The position numbers were made by a program, and so were the translations under genes. Below the pieces are notes generated by a model. That model ran no database searches. It saw only the letters and a program-made list of their open reading frames with translations, and was not told the origin of the DNA. A stretch of DNA of 64,000 nt from Myxosarcina sp. GI1 (lineage in GTDB: Bacteria; Cyanobacteriota; Cyanobacteriia; Cyanobacteriales; Xenococcaceae), in assembly GCF_000756305.1 (NCBI RefSeq), contig NZ_JRFE01000003.1, positions 1-64,000 on the forward strand. The letters run 5' to 3'. Numbering within the stretch: the stretch's first letter is position 1; each line of letters opens with the position of its first letter. This document shows positions 62,627 to 64,000 of this stretch, one piece after another.

Positions 62627-63802
62627 ATGCTTATTGGAATAATTGAAGTCAGCGAACCCAATCATTATTCAGCAGTAAATGGGCTACTTAAAACCTATGC
62701 TAGCGATAAAAATAATAAAATAATTGTCTATACTTTATCAGCAATTAAGCTTGCCCTCGATGAAAATGGCTTACCAGAAAATTCTAGTGTGGTGGTATTA
62801 GACAAAAATTGCTCTTTAAACAAACTACTCAAAGACATAGAAAATATTTCGTTTGACCGCATACATATTTGTACTATTTTTGATAATTTTACCGATTTTG
62901 CTCGATTTAAACCGCAAACTAAGGAAATGTTTCTGCACATACATCAGTGTGAAGAATGGTATAATGACGACTTCGAGCGAGCCAAAAAAACTTTGCTTCT
63001 CAGCTTAAAAAATAAAGATCAAAATCGGCAATACTCTCGCATAATCGCCAGGACTGTTAGAGACTATCTCTACTATCGACTACTAAGAAAAAAAATACTT
63101 CATGACTACGATCGCTATTACAAGCTCAAGCTAATAGTTCATAGTGAAGGACAAAAAAACACTTTAATCAAATACTCATGCAAATCTCCGATTATAGTTT
63201 TTCCGTTTGCCATTTATGAGGGAATGGAAGATCGTTCCCAAGAGAACGAGCGACTAAAAATTTGCATACCTGGAGTAATTTCGCAAGCCAAACGTGACTA
63301 TTTGAGTTTGTTTGAAGCTCTACAACAAAATTCTGAAACTTTGCGCGATCGCATATTTTTGCATTTATTAGGATATATTACAGAGCGCGAAAAACCAGAA
63401 ATGAAAGCAGCAATTTCAAATTTAGTCGATTCAGGATATCAAGTTTATTATCATGACTCATTTGTTTATGGCAAAGAGTTTGACGCAAGTATAGCAAATT
63501 GCGATTTACTGCTGAACAATCAATTTATTAGCAAAAACAATACTGAAGTTTACGGTCAAACTAAAGAATCGGGTATGATTTTTAACATGCTGAGAGCAGC
63601 TAAACCAGGAATGTTGCCTCGCGAATATAATGTTTCTTCAGAATTTCACGATTCTAGCTTATTTTTTGACGATTATTATCATTTTGTCAAGATCGTCAGT
63701 CAAGTTTTGGACGACACTCAATTATTAGATCGTCTAAAAGCATCTGCAAAAAAACTATCAGTAAGTTATTTACCAGATAATCTTTATTCAAGATTGGTGT
63801 AA
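62627..63802 (+). CDS. Divergent glycosyltransferase-like protein
   Basis: A 391-residue protein that I cannot assign to a named family. The N-terminal half (LLKTYASDKNNKIIVYTLSA, FDRIHICTIFDNF) looks like an alpha/beta nucleotide-binding fold, and the C-terminal half (LKICIPGVISQAKRDYLSLF, IFLHLLGYITEREKPEMKAA, NCDLLLNNQF, ESGMIFNMLRAAKPGMLP) has the pattern of a GT-B C-terminal domain with the ESG-type loop. The context next to WecG supports a glycosyltransferase. No membrane segments. AT-rich like the preceding genes. Confidence 0.55.
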   Translation: MLIGIIEVSEPNHYSAVNGLLKTYASDKNNKIIVYTLSAIKLALDENGLPENSSVVVLDKNCSLNKLLKDIENISFDRIHICTIFDNFTDFARFKPQTKEMFLHIHQCEEWYNDDFERAKKTLLLSLKNKDQNRQYSRIIARTVRDYLYYRLLRKKILHDYDRYYKLKLIVHSEGQKNTLIKYSCKSPIIVFPFAIYEGMEDRSQENERLKICIPGVISQAKRDYLSLFEALQQNSETLRDRIFLHLLGYITEREKPEMKAAISNLVDSGYQVYYHDSFVYGKEFDASIANCDLLLNNQFISKNNTEVYGQTKESGMIFNMLRAAKPGMLPREYNVSSEFHDSSLFFDDYYHFVKIVSQVLDDTQLLDRLKASAKKLSVSYLPDNLYSRLV

Positions 63803-63850
63803 ATCTATTGTTATAAGTAAATTTTTTTTTGATAGTAAAGGTTAAAATAT

Positions 63851-64000
63851 TTAATTTTGATGTTTAAACTCGTCAATATATTCAACCAGTTCTAAAATTT
63901 CTCGTTCAACCGCCAAATTCCAGCGATCGCGATATACAGTTAGATCGATTTTTTTAGGTGTTAAGTCTCTTATAGCCTTTTTAATTGATTCTGAAGAATT
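63851..64000 (-). CDS. C-terminal end of a gene running off the right edge
   Basis: On the minus strand a frame is open from the window edge to a TAA at 63851-63853. The last 49 residues read SIKKAIRDLTPKKIDLTVYR, DRWNLAVEREILELVEYIDE and FKHQN. It is convergent with the gene ending at 63802, 48 bp away. The protein cannot be identified from this piece; in this context another polysaccharide gene is likely. Confidence 0.6.
   Translation of the reverse strand, partial: NSSESIKKAIRDLTPKKIDLTVYRDRWNLAVEREILELVEYIDEFKHQN

Overview
The window looks like the chromosome of a unicellular or colony-forming cyanobacterium. The evidence is the cytochrome b559 operon psbE-psbF-psbL-psbJ behind rubA and ycf48, ndhD, a CRR6-type NDH-1 assembly factor, vipp1, sqdX, cyanobacteria-only families (DUF2996, DUF3110) and the very frequent HIP1 octamer GCGATCGC, both inside genes and in hairpins. 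Base composition is AT-rich. The many accessory genes, short heptamer repeats and decayed genes suggest a large, plastic genome of Pleurocapsales/Chroococcales type; that placement is an inference with low confidence.

Layout. 1-6000: a truncated FG-GAP/RTX surface protein, a DUF423 membrane protein, a MITE-like element, a signal-peptide gene killed by an in-frame stop, sqdX (sulfolipid synthesis) and an SDR oxidoreductase. 6000-12000: an 8-oxoguanine deaminase, the phosphate transporter operon pstSCAB on the minus strand, then a decayed 3' copy of the same deaminase, so the pst block is bracketed by direct repeats. 12000-24000: a porin, two decayed coding stretches, sbcD, vipp1, a thioredoxin, DUF2996, DUF3110, murQ and an EGY-like site-2 protease. 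24000-32000: a lipoprotein, an orphan metal-type ABC ATPase, ndhD, an inositol-phosphatase family protein, an ABC-2 permease, a hybrid histidine kinase and larE.

32000-37000 carries two tandem amidases, each fused to a Gly/Asp-rich RTX-like C-terminus and separated by a perfect 34-bp palindrome. 36800-46400 is a minus-strand block: an FAD monooxygenase, then a cell-surface glycan locus with two GT-C-like membrane proteins, a flippase-like protein, a PAPS-type sulfotransferase, a methyltransferase and two GT2 glycosyltransferases. This suggests a sulfated or otherwise decorated extracellular glycan. 46700-53000: glcD (photorespiration), an alanine/glycine:cation symporter, an rRNA methyltransferase, tRNA-Leu(CAG) and murA, which has no ATG/GTG/TTG start and appears to begin at ATT.

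53000-57000 is the photosystem II assembly cluster (rubA, ycf48, psbEFLJ) with a clear terminator, followed by CRR6 and a Fur-family regulator. 57000-64000: a VTT-domain membrane protein, a stand-alone CheB methylesterase with a C-terminal Cys/His ribbon, a HAD phosphatase fused to a polytopic membrane domain, a WecG/TagA-type glycosyltransferase, a divergent glycosyltransferase-like protein and the end of another gene. The last group may be a second surface-polysaccharide locus.

No CRISPR array, intact insertion sequence, rRNA operon or complete phage module was seen. All identifications come from reading motifs by eye; no database search was run.
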